From Sphingomonas sp. LR60 (GTDB taxonomy: Bacteria; Pseudomonadota; Alphaproteobacteria; Sphingomonadales; Sphingomonadaceae), in contig NZ_JASPFK010000001.1 in assembly GCF_036855935.1 (NCBI RefSeq), forward strand, positions 2,854,501-2,918,500: 64,000 bases of DNA, in the 5' to 3' direction. Of the stretch, positions 18,696-28,647 are shown piece after piece. Numbering within the stretch: the first letter of the stretch is position 1; every line of letters begins with the position of its first letter. The position numbers were made by a program, and so were the translations under genes. The notes under the pieces are model-generated. The model saw only the letters and a program-made list of their open reading frames with translations. It was not told the DNA's origin and did not search any database.

Positions 18696-19904
18696 TTAGT
18701 TGAACTCGACAATGAGCGTGCTGGCGAAGGCGCCGCGCTTCTTCAGGCGCCCCGCGTTGCCCCGCGCGCGCCGCAATCCCGCGCGCTTCAGCAGCGGCTT
18801 GATCATCAGGTGCAGGGTCGCGCGGTTGATCTCCAGCCCGAAGCACTGGTGCACGCCGTAACCGAAATGGATATACTGATCCGGCGACCGCCCGGCGTCG
18901 AAGCGTTTCGGCTCGGGCAGGCCGCGCTCGTCGCGCATGGCCGAGGCGATGCTGGCCAGCACCGTGCCGCCGGCAGGGATCGTTTGTCCGCCGATCGTCC
19001 GCGCGGCGAGCGCGATGCGCGGCATCCACGGCGCGAGCGGATCGAAGCGCATCGCCTCCATCAGATGCGCGGCGAGCCCGCGGTCATCGTCCGATTGTGC
19101 CGCCGCCTGCGCCGCCGCCAGCGCGAGCGGACGACGCAGCAACTGCTCCATCGCCTGCGGCACCACCATGGGCGGCTGCGGCGGGCCGCCGACCAAGATG
19201 CCGGTCATGCCCGCGACGATCTGCGCGTCGCTGAACCCCGGCTTGCCCGCCGCCTGCGCCGCCATGCAGCGCGCGATCACATCGTTGCGGCCGGCGGGCG
19301 CGGCCCGGCAGCGATCAATCTCCTGCTGGATATGGCCGCGCATCAGTGGCGCCATTTCGGAGACCTCGACCTTCAGCGGCGCGTCGCTGCCGACGAACTG
19401 ATATTCGAACAACCGCGTGCCCCAGCGATACAGTTCCGGGCCTACAGGAGCGGTGAGGCCGAGATAGTGCGCAACGAAATCGAACGCGACCGTACGGACC
19501 ATCTCAACAACGTCGATCCGCCCCGGCGCCGCTGCGACCATCGCCTCGGTACGCGCAGTCACGTCCGCCGCCAGCATCGCCAAGTCTGCACGCTGCACCA
19601 CACTGCGCAACGCCGCCAGCGCGGCGCGGTAAGCGTCGCCATCCGGAAGGCCAAGAATGAAGGGCTCACCGTCCATTATGACGTCGAGCTTCTCGCGATA
19701 AGGCGTGCCAAAGATCGCATCTTCGGCGAACACCGTGCGCACGTCGTCATGTCGGGTTACGAGATAGGTCTTTCCGATCTTCAGGACTGGCCAATGATCT
19801 CGCAGTAAGCCGAATAAAAATGGAAGCAGATTTTGGCTGCGGTCCATCAACCATTGCCCAAGCAACCCCGGTCCGGGGCGTAGAATCGAATCGGCAGCTG
19901 GCAC
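18696..19904 (-). CDS. cytochrome P450
   Basis: The 402-residue protein has the P450 haem-thiolate motif FGYGVHQCFG (Cys near residue 353) and the K-helix ExxR in MEAMRF (about 285). The I-helix is unusual: where a P450 monooxygenase has the acid-alcohol pair (AGxET), this one reads ILVGGPPQPP, so normal oxygen activation is doubtful and a peroxide-driven or non-catalytic role is possible. No signal peptide or membrane anchor is evident. It lies upstream of the DyP peroxidase gene in the same transcription unit; both are haem proteins. The pair is bracketed by direct IS6 copies, which suggests it was moved as a unit. Confidence 0.88.
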   Translation of the reverse strand: MPAADSILRPGPGLLGQWLMDRSQNLLPFLFGLLRDHWPVLKIGKTYLVTRHDDVRTVFAEDAIFGTPYREKLDVIMDGEPFILGLPDGDAYRAALAALRSVVQRADLAMLAADVTARTEAMVAAAPGRIDVVEMVRTVAFDFVAHYLGLTAPVGPELYRWGTRLFEYQFVGSDAPLKVEVSEMAPLMRGHIQQEIDRCRAAPAGRNDVIARCMAAQAAGKPGFSDAQIVAGMTGILVGGPPQPPMVVPQAMEQLLRRPLALAAAQAAAQSDDDRGLAAHLMEAMRFDPLAPWMPRIALAARTIGGQTIPAGGTVLASIASAMRDERGLPEPKRFDAGRSPDQYIHFGYGVHQCFGLEINRATLHLMIKPLLKRAGLRRARGNAGRLKKRGAFASTLIVEFN

Positions 19905-20202
19905 TGGCGAGTCCCCCTCACAGCTTCGCTCTAGCGGCAGATCATGTATTTATATCCCATATTCCTGGGTGCGCGCAACGATTATTGTAATTCTTAAAAT
20001 GCTGCGACTATTTTTACATTTTAACCGTATGGATCTGGCGTGATAACGTGGATCGGAATCCAATCTCTCCGGCATCTTTGTTTTTGGGCGGGGGTTGAAT
20101 AACTCGCTTGAAAGAGCTGCGACTCACGAGATGACGATTAGGCCGTTGTGCGACCGAAATCGGGTCGCCTTGGTGACGGTCCGTTTCCGGGGGGGGCAAG
20201 AC
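19905..20202. other. AT-rich upstream region of the P450-DyP unit
   Basis: This stretch is far richer in A and T than its surroundings, with runs such as ATTTTTACATTTT and TATTTATATCCC. It holds no credible ORF. The P450 promoter should lie here, reading leftward. It ends with GGGGGGCAAGAC at the edge of an IS fragment. Confidence 0.5.
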
Positions 20203-20416
20203 GGTGCTGTCAGTCTAATGCGAACCCGTCTCTACACGATGCAATTCGGTCTTTGACGGCAAAGTTCAGCTGACGAGCGCCTGCCACTCCGCCAGTGCGG
20301 CGGAGCGTCGTTCGCGGTAGGTCTGTCGATCGATGAGGTGGCGCTCCAGGCTGAAGTGGTTGTGGACGTTGGCGTGGACAGAGGCGAACTTCTGCAGCGT
20401 CTTCATCTGCCGGAAC
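20203..20416 (-). mobile_element. truncated IS6 element, left 214 bp
   Basis: The 214 bp appear identical to the left end of copy 1 (14711-14924), including the final ~50 codons of the transposase, and stop abruptly where the left end of complete copy 2 begins. It must descend from an element like copy 1 that was hit by copy 2 and lost its right part. No functional protein can be made from it. Confidence 0.88.
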
Positions 20417-21251
20417 GGTGCTGTCAGTCTAATGCGAACCGCTCTCCACACGATGCACTTCGATCTTTGACAGCGACGTTTAGCTGACGAGCGCCTGCCA
20501 CTCCGCCAGCGCGGCGGAGCGTCGTTCCCGATAGGTCTGTCGATCGATGAGGTGGCGCTCCAAGCTGAAGTGGTTGTGGACGTTGGCGTGGACGGAAGCG
20601 AACTTCTGCAGCGTCTTCATCTGCCGGAACCGCTGCATTGCCCGCTCTCGTCGTCGGAACGGCAGGTGGCTGTTTTCCACCCGGTTGTTCGCCCAGCGAG
20701 CGGTCTGCTGCTTCTCGGCGTTGCCAAGCTCGTTCATCGCTGCGCGGTAGCTGCGCAGGCCATCGGTGGTGATCGCCTCGGGCGAACCATGCCGCTTCAA
20801 CGCCTTTTTCATGAACGCGAGTGCGGCTGCCTTGTCGCGGGTCCGGGTAACGTAGCTTTCCAGCACCTCACCCTCGTGATCGACGGCGCGCCACAGGTAG
20901 ACCATCTCGCCGTTCAGCTTCACGTACAACTCGTCCAGGTGCCAGCGCCAGTGACGAAAGCCGCGCATCCGGCTCACCCGTTGCCGGCGAATGTCACCCG
21001 CAAACAGCGGCCCGAACCTGTTCCACCACAGCCGCACCGTCTCATGGCAAATGTCTATTCCGCGCTCGAACAGCAAATCCTCGACGTTACGCAGGCTCAG
21101 CGGGAACCGCACGTACATCAGGACCACCAGCCGGATCACCTCGGGTGAGGAGTTGAAATACCGGAAGGGCGAGGCAGGCTTGCGCAGGCGGGACATGCCC
21201 CTGCCCTACCCTCACCGGCTTACCAGCCGGTGCATTTGGTTTGACGGAGCC
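20417..21251 (-). mobile_element. IS6-family insertion sequence, complete copy 2
   Basis: The 835-bp element has the same ends as copy 1 (GGTGCTGTCAGTC at left; right end in complement GGCTCCGTCAAACC). It differs from copy 1 at scattered bases and so is a separate lineage member. The left end touches a truncated copy; the right flank leads within 100 bp to a peroxiredoxin gene, whose promoter could include the outward TTGAC at the element's end. Confidence 0.88.
20480..21196 (-). CDS. IS6 family transposase (copy 2)
   Basis: The 238-residue transposase is nearly identical to the other two, with a different start (MSRLRKPASPFRY) and LDELYVKLNG at the first Asp. The DDE residues (LDELY, TTDGL, NRVEN) are intact, so it should be functional. 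Confidence 0.95.
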   Translation of the reverse strand: MSRLRKPASPFRYFNSSPEVIRLVVLMYVRFPLSLRNVEDLLFERGIDICHETVRLWWNRFGPLFAGDIRRQRVSRMRGFRHWRWHLDELYVKLNGEMVYLWRAVDHEGEVLESYVTRTRDKAAALAFMKKALKRHGSPEAITTDGLRSYRAAMNELGNAEKQQTARWANNRVENSHLPFRRRERAMQRFRQMKTLQKFASVHANVHNHFSLERHLIDRQTYRERRSAALAEWQALVS

Positions 21252-21351
21252 TTCGCTCCGCCACGCTGGAGAAGGACCGCTTCTACGCAGGCGAGATTTG
21301 CTACATTCATTTCCCACCAATTTAATGGATGATGAAGCCAGGAGGTAGCTT

Positions 21352-21984
21352 ATGTCTCTCAAGCTTGGCGACGTCGTTCCCGATTTCACGCAGGATTCCA
21401 CCATCGGTCCGTTCCGCTTTTACGAATGGGCAGGTGCGAACTGGGTGGTGCTGTTCTCGCATCCCAAGGATTTCACCCCGGTCTGCACGACCGAGCTCGG
21501 CACGGTCGCCGGGCTCAAGGCGGAGTTCGATCGCCGCGGGGTGAAAGTGGCGGGTCTGTCGGTCGATCCGCTCGACAGCCACGCCCGCTGGGCCGATGAC
21601 ATCGCGGAAAGCCAGGGTCATGCGCTGAACTTCCCGCTGATCGCGGACAGCGACCGTTCCGTGTCGCTGGCCTTGGACCTGATCCATCCCGGCGCATCGG
21701 ACACCACCACCGTGCGAACGGTTCTCGTCGTCGATCCCGCGAAGAAGCTCCGCCTCACCCTGACCTATCCGGCCTCGACCGGGCGCAACTTCGCCGAGAT
21801 CCTGCGCGTCATCGACAGTCTGCAACTGACCGACCGGCACAAGGTGGCGACACCGGCGGACTGGCAGCAGGGCGACGACGTCATCATCGTCCCCTCGGTC
21901 GACGACGAGGCGGCCCGTGCGCTCTTCCCCGACGGCTGGCAGGCGCCGCTCCCGTATCTGCGCACCGTCAGGCAGCCGGCGTGA
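21352..21984 (+). CDS. 1-Cys peroxiredoxin (Prx6 type)
   Basis: The 210-residue protein carries the peroxidatic cysteine in HPKDFTPVCTTELG (about residues 37-50) and the long C-terminal domain with DWQQGDDVIIVPSVDDE, both typical of Prx6-class enzymes, which reduce hydrogen peroxide and organic or phospholipid hydroperoxides in the cytoplasm. A strong AGGAGGT lies at 21340-21346, six bases before the ATG. The next gene starts inside its stop codon (GTGA), so it heads a three-gene operon with a desaturase and a periplasmic-binding-like protein. Its place next to copy 2 of the IS may affect expression. Confidence 0.92.
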   Translation: MSLKLGDVVPDFTQDSTIGPFRFYEWAGANWVVLFSHPKDFTPVCTTELGTVAGLKAEFDRRGVKVAGLSVDPLDSHARWADDIAESQGHALNFPLIADSDRSVSLALDLIHPGASDTTTVRTVLVVDPAKKLRLTLTYPASTGRNFAEILRVIDSLQLTDRHKVATPADWQQGDDVIIVPSVDDEAARALFPDGWQAPLPYLRTVRQPA

Positions 21985-22862
21985 GTAGCACGCCACGCGC
22001 GGTCGAATGGCCGACCGTGGCGCTGGCCGTCGTCATCTACGGCGGCTGGCTGGCACTGACGGCCTTTCATGCCGTTCTCCCGCTTCCGGTGGTAGTCATC
22101 GTCGGTGCGTGGCTGGTGGCATGGCACGGCTCGCTCCAGCACGAAACGATCCACGGCCATCCGACTCATTCGGCGGCCGTCAATGCCGCAATCGGCGCGG
22201 TGCCGCTGGCGCTCTGGCTGCCCTATGGCATCTATCGCGACAGCCACATCGCGCACCACCGCAGCCCGCACATCACCGATCCCCGCCACGATCCCGAGTC
22301 CCGCTACGTCGCCCCCGGGCGCGCGCGGCGATGGGTTGCCGTGATCCAGTCGACGCTGGCGGGACGATTGCTGTTCGGACCGGCACTGGCGATCGTGTCG
22401 CTGGCCGCGACGGAATCGCGTCGGTTGCGCAGCCGACCGGTCGCCGTTCTCCGCGACTGGGCGCCGCACCTCGCCGGCGTCGCGGTGGTGGTCGCATGGC
22501 TCGAAGTGACCGGCCTTGGCGCGGTCCGCTATGTCGCGCTGATCGTCTATCCGGCGTTGTCGCTCACGTTGCTGCGCTCCTTTGCGGAGCACCGCGCCGA
22601 CATCCCCGGGCCGAGCCGCGCCGCCACCGTGGAGCGTGGCGGGCTGCTCGGGCTGCTGTACCTCAACAACCACCTCCATACCGCGCATCACGACCGCCCC
22701 GATCTCGCCTGGTATCGCTTGCCCGCACATCAGCGGCGGCACCAGGCGCGATTGGTGGCGCAGGCCGGCGGGGTGCACCGCAGCTATGGTGCGATCGTGC
22801 GCCGCTACGCATGGCGCCGCCACGACGTGCTGGTCCACCCCGATCTGGGGGCGCCGCGGTGA
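21981..22862 (+). CDS. membrane fatty acid desaturase family protein
   Basis: The 293-residue membrane protein starts at a GTG overlapping the peroxiredoxin stop. It has the three histidine clusters of the di-iron desaturase/hydroxylase superfamily: HETIHGH (about 54-60), HIAHH (about 90-94) and HLHTAHH (about 229-235), separated by hydrophobic helices (for example PVVVIVGAWLVAW). Enzymes of this type act on acyl chains or carotenoids; the exact substrate cannot be read. Linkage to a lipid-hydroperoxide-type peroxiredoxin fits a lipid-related role. Its stop overlaps the following GTG start. Confidence 0.85.
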   Translation: MSSTPRAVEWPTVALAVVIYGGWLALTAFHAVLPLPVVVIVGAWLVAWHGSLQHETIHGHPTHSAAVNAAIGAVPLALWLPYGIYRDSHIAHHRSPHITDPRHDPESRYVAPGRARRWVAVIQSTLAGRLLFGPALAIVSLAATESRRLRSRPVAVLRDWAPHLAGVAVVVAWLEVTGLGAVRYVALIVYPALSLTLLRSFAEHRADIPGPSRAATVERGGLLGLLYLNNHLHTAHHDRPDLAWYRLPAHQRRHQARLVAQAGGVHRSYGAIVRRYAWRRHDVLVHPDLGAPR

Positions 22863-23659
22863 TCGCGTCGCTCGGAATGTACGATCATCCGGCGCAAGGC
22901 TGGGCCAACGATGCGATCTGGTCCGCGATCGCGGCCCGCCTGCGCGCACGCGGCATCGCCGCGCCCGTCGCCCTCGATCGGACACGATCGGTCGAGGATA
23001 GCTGGCACGCGCCCGACCTGCTGCTGGCACAATGCTGCGGTTATCCGCTGGTCGCCGACACCAGCCTGGACCTTCGCGTGGTGGCAGTCCCGCATTACGA
23101 CGTGCCCGGTTGCGCACCCGGTCGCCACGTCAGCTACCTCTTGGTGCGCGACGTGGACGATGCCAAAGATCTCGCGGCGTTCCGCGGCCGGATCGCCGCG
23201 ATCAACGCGCCGCTGTCGAACACCGGCGCGAACCTGTTTCGCGACATGCTCGCGGACGTGGCGGATGCCGCACCGTTCTTCGCGGCGGTTGTGACCACCG
23301 GCTCACACCGGCAAAGTGCGTTTGCAATCCGCGCCGGTGCCGCCGATATCGCCGCGATCGACGCGGTCACCTATGCCGCACTGGGGCGCTACGAACCGGA
23401 GGCGCTTACCGGACTACGAACGGTCGCGGTCACGCGCTCCTCCCCGACGCTACCTTTCGTGACGGCGCGCGCCACGCCGATGGAGACGGTCGCGGCGCTC
23501 CAGGCGATACTGTCGGACGTAGTAAGAGATCCGCAATTGGCGGCGGCGCGCGCCGCTCTGTTCCTGTCCGACATCGTACCCTCCGGCGGACACCGCTATG
23601 CTGCGCTCCTAGGTTTGGCGCGTGACGCGGCATCACGCGGCTATCCCGAACTGCGATGA
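22859..23659 (+). CDS. PhnD-like periplasmic-binding-fold protein
   Basis: The 266-residue protein, from the GTG overlapping the desaturase stop, resembles the phosphonate/phosphite-binding PhnD family: SLGMYDHPAQGWANDAIW at the start, LLLAQCCGYPLV near residue 60, GRIAAINAPLSNTGANLFR, and GAADIAAIDAVTYA near 160. No signal peptide is visible and no ABC permease or ATPase is nearby, so it may not serve transport. It belongs to the Prx6-desaturase operon. An enzyme-like or sensing role is possible. Confidence 0.75.
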   Translation: MIASLGMYDHPAQGWANDAIWSAIAARLRARGIAAPVALDRTRSVEDSWHAPDLLLAQCCGYPLVADTSLDLRVVAVPHYDVPGCAPGRHVSYLLVRDVDDAKDLAAFRGRIAAINAPLSNTGANLFRDMLADVADAAPFFAAVVTTGSHRQSAFAIRAGAADIAAIDAVTYAALGRYEPEALTGLRTVAVTRSSPTLPFVTARATPMETVAALQAILSDVVRDPQLAAARAALFLSDIVPSGGHRYAALLGLARDAASRGYPELR

Positions 23660-23831
23660 GTAGGAGCAGCGGATTAGCGCATAGTTTCACCGACAAACCT
23701 TTACAAAGCCGTCCATGAAGTGGCTCCGAGAAAGGCCTGACAGCGTCTCGCTCTTGAATAAGATTAGGGCATATGACTAACGGCACGACTACGGGTTACA
23801 ACGACGGCGAGGTCAGTGGGCGCTTTTGCTT

Positions 23832-23893
23832 CGACCCACAATCGGTCACTAGGGCTCACCTACCTTCTTCCCACATCTGGCCGCTCGTTCATC
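23832..23893 (+). repeat. dispersed ~60-bp intergenic repeat, copy 1
   Basis: This copy reads GACCCACAATCGGTCACT, then CTCACCTACCTTCTTCCCA and CGCTCGTTCA. It lies between the PhnD-like gene and a convergent sulfatase gene, in the plus orientation like all the other copies. Confidence 0.6.
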
Positions 23894-23915
23894 TTGAGAG
23901 ATGCCAGATTATGGG

Positions 23916-25691
23916 TCAGTCAGGTTGGGAGGATTGCGCCGTTTCGATACGACCCCGAACTCCTACCTCCTTCGCCCACTCGTTCCAAAGTGTCTCAAGG
24001 CGCCTCACAACCGCGGCATTGATTGCAGCTATATCCTTTGTCTCAGTGCGATCAATATTGAGATCGTAGAGCTCCCAAGCGCGATACACGGGCGAGCTCG
24101 GACCCGGCGCTCGAGCGACCAATTTCCACCGTCCATCGATCACAGCGCGTGAACCCTCGTGCTCGAAGAAAAGCGGTCGCTGACGAGTTACCGCGTGCCC
24201 AGTTAACGCAGCCTCGAGAGAGACGCCATCAATGGGCGCGCGGCTTGCCTTCGGCGTGACATGACCCAGCGCCAACAAAGTCGGCGTGACATCGACGACG
24301 TGCGCCGCGTCCGTGACGGTCTCACCCTCGCGGTGCGCCATGTGACCGGGCCAGCTCATCATAAAGGGCGTGTGAGTCCCGCCCTGATAAGCTTCTGCCT
24401 TCCACCAGCGGAATGGCGTGTTGGCTGCGCTAGCCCAATAGCTCCCGATTGCCGCCATCGTAGTTTCGCCGCCGATCGTCGCCACGTCGGGATACTCTCC
24501 ATATTGGACACGTCTGCCGTCGCGCGTCTCGCTCCAACGATCGTAATCGGCATAGGTCATGATCTCAGGCGACGCGCCATTGTCGTTGAGAAACATTATG
24601 ACCGTGTTCTCATACTGCCCGCTAGCCTTCAGCGCTTTGATCAAGCGACCGATCCCTTGGTCCATCACGTCGATCATCGCCGCATGAGTGGCCATCTTGC
24701 GGACCTGCACCGCGCGCTCTGCGGCAGTAAGGTTGCTCCAGGCAATGCCAGCGTTATTCTCATATCCTCTGTCGAGCGCCGGCACACGATCGATCGCCGG
24801 GTCGACCAGGCCAAGCCGCACCTGTCGCGCGTAGCGGTCTGCGCGCAACCGCTCCCAGCCGCCGACGTAGCGCGGCAGGTACTTCTGGATCACCTTTTCG
24901 GGCGCCATCAATGGCCAGTGAGCCGCGGTGTAAGCCACGTACATCATGAAAGGCTGCTTGCCGCCACCGAGCCGCCGCACCTCACCGACCGCATGATCGC
25001 TGATCGCGTCGGTAAGGTAGAAGCCCTTCGGGACCGTTTCCACGGGTGTGAAGTCGTCCACCAGGCTGAAGGGATCGTAATAGTCGTCGATCCCCCAGAT
25101 CGTGCCCCAATGGTGCTCGAAACCGCGCGCGGCGGGGTAGGTCGTGCGGTCGCCAAAGTCGCGATCACGGTAAGCCTGATGGTTGAGCCACTTCAGCTGC
25201 TCGGTGCGCTCCTTGAGCGGAACCGCGGCAGTCAGGTGCCACTTGCCAATCATCGTCGTCGCATAGCCTGCGTCCCGAAGTTCCTCAGCTACCGTAGGCA
25301 CGTCCTTGGACAAGCTGTTGCCGTTCTCGCCCATGTTGACGCGGTGAGGATAACGCCCGGTCAGCAGGCTGGCACGCGAAGGGCAACACCGTGACATGTT
25401 GTAGAAGTTGCTGAACTTGAGCGAGTGGCGAGCAAGCTCGTCGAGGTTGGGTGTATCGATCTCGCCGCCGAACGCGCCAATGTCGCTGTACCCGATGTCG
25501 TCTCCCATGATCACGATCATATTCGGTCGCTCCGCGGACCGAACGAGCGGCGCTGCCGCCCTGACGACCGTCAATGCGCTTGCTTGGGGATGCGCATCTG
25601 CCGTCCCTGGGGCGAAAGAGGCCGCCAGAGCGACGCCGTTGCTGAGTGTTCGCAGCAGTCGCGATCGGGGGCGGGAGGCGTCAGAAGTCAT
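23916..25691 (-). CDS. arylsulfatase (FGly-dependent sulfatase)
   Basis: The 591-residue alkaline-phosphatase-superfamily enzyme has the calcium-binding GDD (D64-D65) and the sulfatase signature CCPSRASLLTGRYPHR beginning at C102; the Cys of CxPSR is the residue converted to formylglycine. GKWHL and FLNDNGASP are further active-site segments. An N-terminal Arg-rich stretch then hydrophobic residues ending ADA suggests export. It shares the minus strand with the TonB receptor 100 bp upstream, and a matching maturation enzyme is encoded at 30430-31317. Substrate: a sulfate ester, probably a sulfated glycan or aryl sulfate, which is inference. Confidence 0.93.
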   Translation of the reverse strand: MTSDASRPRSRLLRTLSNGVALAASFAPGTADAHPQASALTVVRAAAPLVRSAERPNMIVIMGDDIGYSDIGAFGGEIDTPNLDELARHSLKFSNFYNMSRCCPSRASLLTGRYPHRVNMGENGNSLSKDVPTVAEELRDAGYATTMIGKWHLTAAVPLKERTEQLKWLNHQAYRDRDFGDRTTYPAARGFEHHWGTIWGIDDYYDPFSLVDDFTPVETVPKGFYLTDAISDHAVGEVRRLGGGKQPFMMYVAYTAAHWPLMAPEKVIQKYLPRYVGGWERLRADRYARQVRLGLVDPAIDRVPALDRGYENNAGIAWSNLTAAERAVQVRKMATHAAMIDVMDQGIGRLIKALKASGQYENTVIMFLNDNGASPEIMTYADYDRWSETRDGRRVQYGEYPDVATIGGETTMAAIGSYWASAANTPFRWWKAEAYQGGTHTPFMMSWPGHMAHREGETVTDAAHVVDVTPTLLALGHVTPKASRAPIDGVSLEAALTGHAVTRQRPLFFEHEGSRAVIDGRWKLVARAPGPSSPVYRAWELYDLNIDRTETKDIAAINAAVVRRLETLWNEWAKEVGVRGRIETAQSSQPD

Positions 25692-25792
25692 GGTCTTCTA
25701 CCCTTCGGTCATCGTCTATGCGGATGAGCCCCGGTGTCCGCTTCGATCATGCAGCTTTCCGAAACGGACAGCACCGGGTTGTCACGCAGGTC

Positions 25793-28647
25793 TCAGAACA
25801 CGCCACGCACGCCAAAGACGAAGCGCCGGTCGGCAATACGCTCCTGCGTCAAGGGACCATTGATGAAGATGGCGTTCTCTTTGTTGGGCGAGGCCGTGAG
25901 GTTGACGCCCGAGAAGGTCACGGCGAACTTTGGGTTGATGTCGATGCTGACAGAGGCGTTCACCTGGCTCCGCTTGTCCTGGTAAAGAGGAAGGTTGTTG
26001 GTCACGTCGGTCGCCTCGGTGCGCAAGAAGGGATCGCGGTAGGTGTACCGGACACGGGCGTTGATCCCGTACTTTTCGAAGAACAGGGTAATGTTGTAGT
26101 TGTTCTTCGACAGCTCCCTGAGCCCGAACGGTATGGTGACGAGCGCGCCGCCTACGAGCGCCGATGGCACGGTGAAGGGCACCGATCGCTGACCGTCCTG
26201 GTAGGTGTAATTGGCGATCACGCCGAAGCCGCTCAACGGGCCTGGCAGGTAGGTGAAGCTATGCTGAAAATCGACCTCGACGCCCTTCAGCGTGGCATCG
26301 CCTTGGTTCTGCGGCTGGTTCACGCCAGTGCAGACACCAACGGCGCCGGTCAGATCCACCGCGACCGGATTGAAGATCCCGCCAATGCAATTGGCCTGGT
26401 TGAAGAAGCCGACCGCCTCGTCACGAAGCACCGGAGGCTGTGCAATGGTGACGACCAGATCGTGATATTTTTTGTAGAAGCCACCAACCGAGAAGATGCT
26501 GTTGCGGTCGAAGTACCATTCGATCGCGGCGTCGAATTGATCAACCGTCTGCGGCTTGAGATCGGGATTACCCACACTGACGTAGTTGTTGACGACTGGG
26601 AAGACGGCGCTGGGCGCAAGCTGCGAGAAGTCTGGCCGGCGCAGCGAACGGCCGTAGGATGCGCGCAGCAGCACGGATTGAACGGGCTGCACACTGAGAA
26701 TCGCGTCCGGGAGAAGATATGAATATTCCTGGGTCGCCACTCTCGGCGTCGACGTGCCGCCAGTCACGAGCAGGCCGGAGGCGGTCTGCTTCGTATGCAC
26801 GTATCGGGCACCCAGCTCGGCGCGCACGTTCATGCCGAAGGTGTCACCCTCAAGGTTGAGCTTGCCGTATCCCGCATACGTCCGCTCTTTCACTGAGAAG
26901 CGAGCGCTGAGATCCTCCGGCGGCGTGGCTGCCAGGCCTACGGCAGCCCGGGCAGCGGCGGGATCGTCGGTCAACGCGCCAGCCACCACGAAGCCGCCAA
27001 GATACTGGTCGCCCGTAAAATCGAAGAAGTCGGTTGGCGCCCGGCGATAGAGGCTCGGCTGCGAAGCCGCACTCACGCCGGGGAAGGTCGCTGACACCTG
27101 GGTCGTTTTGTCGCGCCGCGAGTCGGTCTGATTGAGGCGCGCACCGATGTCGATCGACTTGAGCACGCCGAAATCTGCCGCCCAGTGCAGATCAGCCCGC
27201 TGCGCATTCTCCACGTTGTGGAAGCGGGTATAATTGTCGCGCGCGATGAAGGTGGAGTAATAGGCCGGGTTCGCGAGGTTTGCCGCGAGGGGCTCGACGC
27301 GTCGGGGGCCAGGTATAGATCGTCGCGTGTGAGATCGAAGAGAAGCGGTGGGCTGATCCGACCTGGCGCGGTGTTGAAGGCCGCACCAGGATTGGAATAC
27401 TGCGCCACTAGCTGGAAGTTGGCGTCGAGCGTGTCCGACCCTGCCCGGCTTGCCTCGAACTTGAGCGTGAACGGGCCATGCTCCCACTCGCCGCCGCCCG
27501 CGACAAGGTACGACTCGGTGTCGCGCGTTGGGCTCTCGCCCGTGGAGCGGAACTGTACTCCGCTTAGGGTACCCTGGACCATCTGGCGGTAGCTGACGCC
27601 GCCCGATTGGCGCGTCTCGAAGCGCGCGTTGGTTAGCGGCAGCTCGGTGAGCGGCGGCTGAAGAAATACGCCGGGCTGATCCCCGTCGTTCTGCTGATTG
27701 ACATAGGTGCCGTCGACGAAGAGCTTGAGCGCGCTCGTCGCCTGCCACTCGGTTGATCCGTTGACGGTCTTGTTCTCGCGGTGACGACGCAGGAAATATT
27801 GCCCCACGAAGTTGGGAGCGAGGTATGGGTCGGCGATCCCGTCGCCGGTAATATCCACACCGGTGCGCGGCGCATAGCGGACGTTCAGCGTGTCTTCGCG
27901 CACGTCCTGGGTCTGGTAGCTCCCCGACAGCACGACGCCGATCGCGCCGATGCCCGTGTTAAAGGTCCGGCCGAAGACACCTGAGACAGTGGGGTTGTAG
28001 CGATCCGCCTGATCGGCATACTCCATCTGTGCCCGGATGGCCGCCAGCGGCTGCTTGAGTGCCAGACCGCGATAGGTGCGCAGATCGACGATCCCACCAA
28101 CCGATCCCTCGACCTGGTCGGCCGTGGGCACCTTCGTGACGCGGACCGAAGCGATGATCTCGGCCGGGACGTCGTCGAAACTGATGCCGCCGCGCGCGTC
28201 GCCCGAGGGCGTCGTAACACGACCGTTGATCAGCACGAGGTTCTGCGAGGAGCCCCGGATCGACACCGAACTGCCCACGCCGGCAGACCGGTCAATCTGG
28301 ATGCCGGTGACGTTTTCCAGAACCTCGGCGAGATTTTGGTCAGGAAGTTTCCCCACGTCTTCGGCATTAATGACGTTGACCACGTTGATCGCGTCGCGCT
28401 TCTCGCCGATCGCACTTCGGACTGATTGCCGGATGCCGGTCACGACGATGTCGCCGCTGCCCTGTGCCAGCGCCCCCGCACCCACCCGATCGCCGCCCGC
28501 CTGATCCACAGCCGTGTCTGCCGCGACCGTTTGTTCTGGAACGTCCGACGCCGTCGCCTGCGCGCCGGCAGCGCTTGCCCACAACGTTGCAAACGCCACG
28601 CCAGAAAGTACCCGCGCTCGCGCGGTGGTCTTGATTCGGTTCGTCAC
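25793..28647 (-). CDS. TonB-dependent receptor, frameshifted
   Basis: The protein has a signal peptide (cleavage after ASAAGAQA), a plug domain (SGDIVVTGIRQSVRSAIGEK, KLPDQNLAEVLENVTGIQI) and a 22-strand barrel ending in the aromatic-terminated strand RRFVFGVRGVF. It belongs to the sphingomonad/Caulobacter type that takes up plant- or algae-derived glycans and other large substrates. The frame breaks at the G5 run at 27304-27308: adding one base links LYLAP to RRVEPLAANLANPAY, and the corrected length is 951 residues. It is divergent from sulfatase 2 and upstream of sulfatase 1, so it probably imports a sulfated substrate or its product. Confidence 0.85.

Noticed and set aside
20266..20451. 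61-codon ORF that resembles a transposase
   Set aside because: It reads from the end of complete copy 2 into the truncated IS fragment; only the last ~50 codons are transposase-derived and it has no proper start.
24261..25394. 377-codon plus-strand ORF
   Set aside because: It is a shadow of the sulfatase gene on the minus strand and has no recognisable family.
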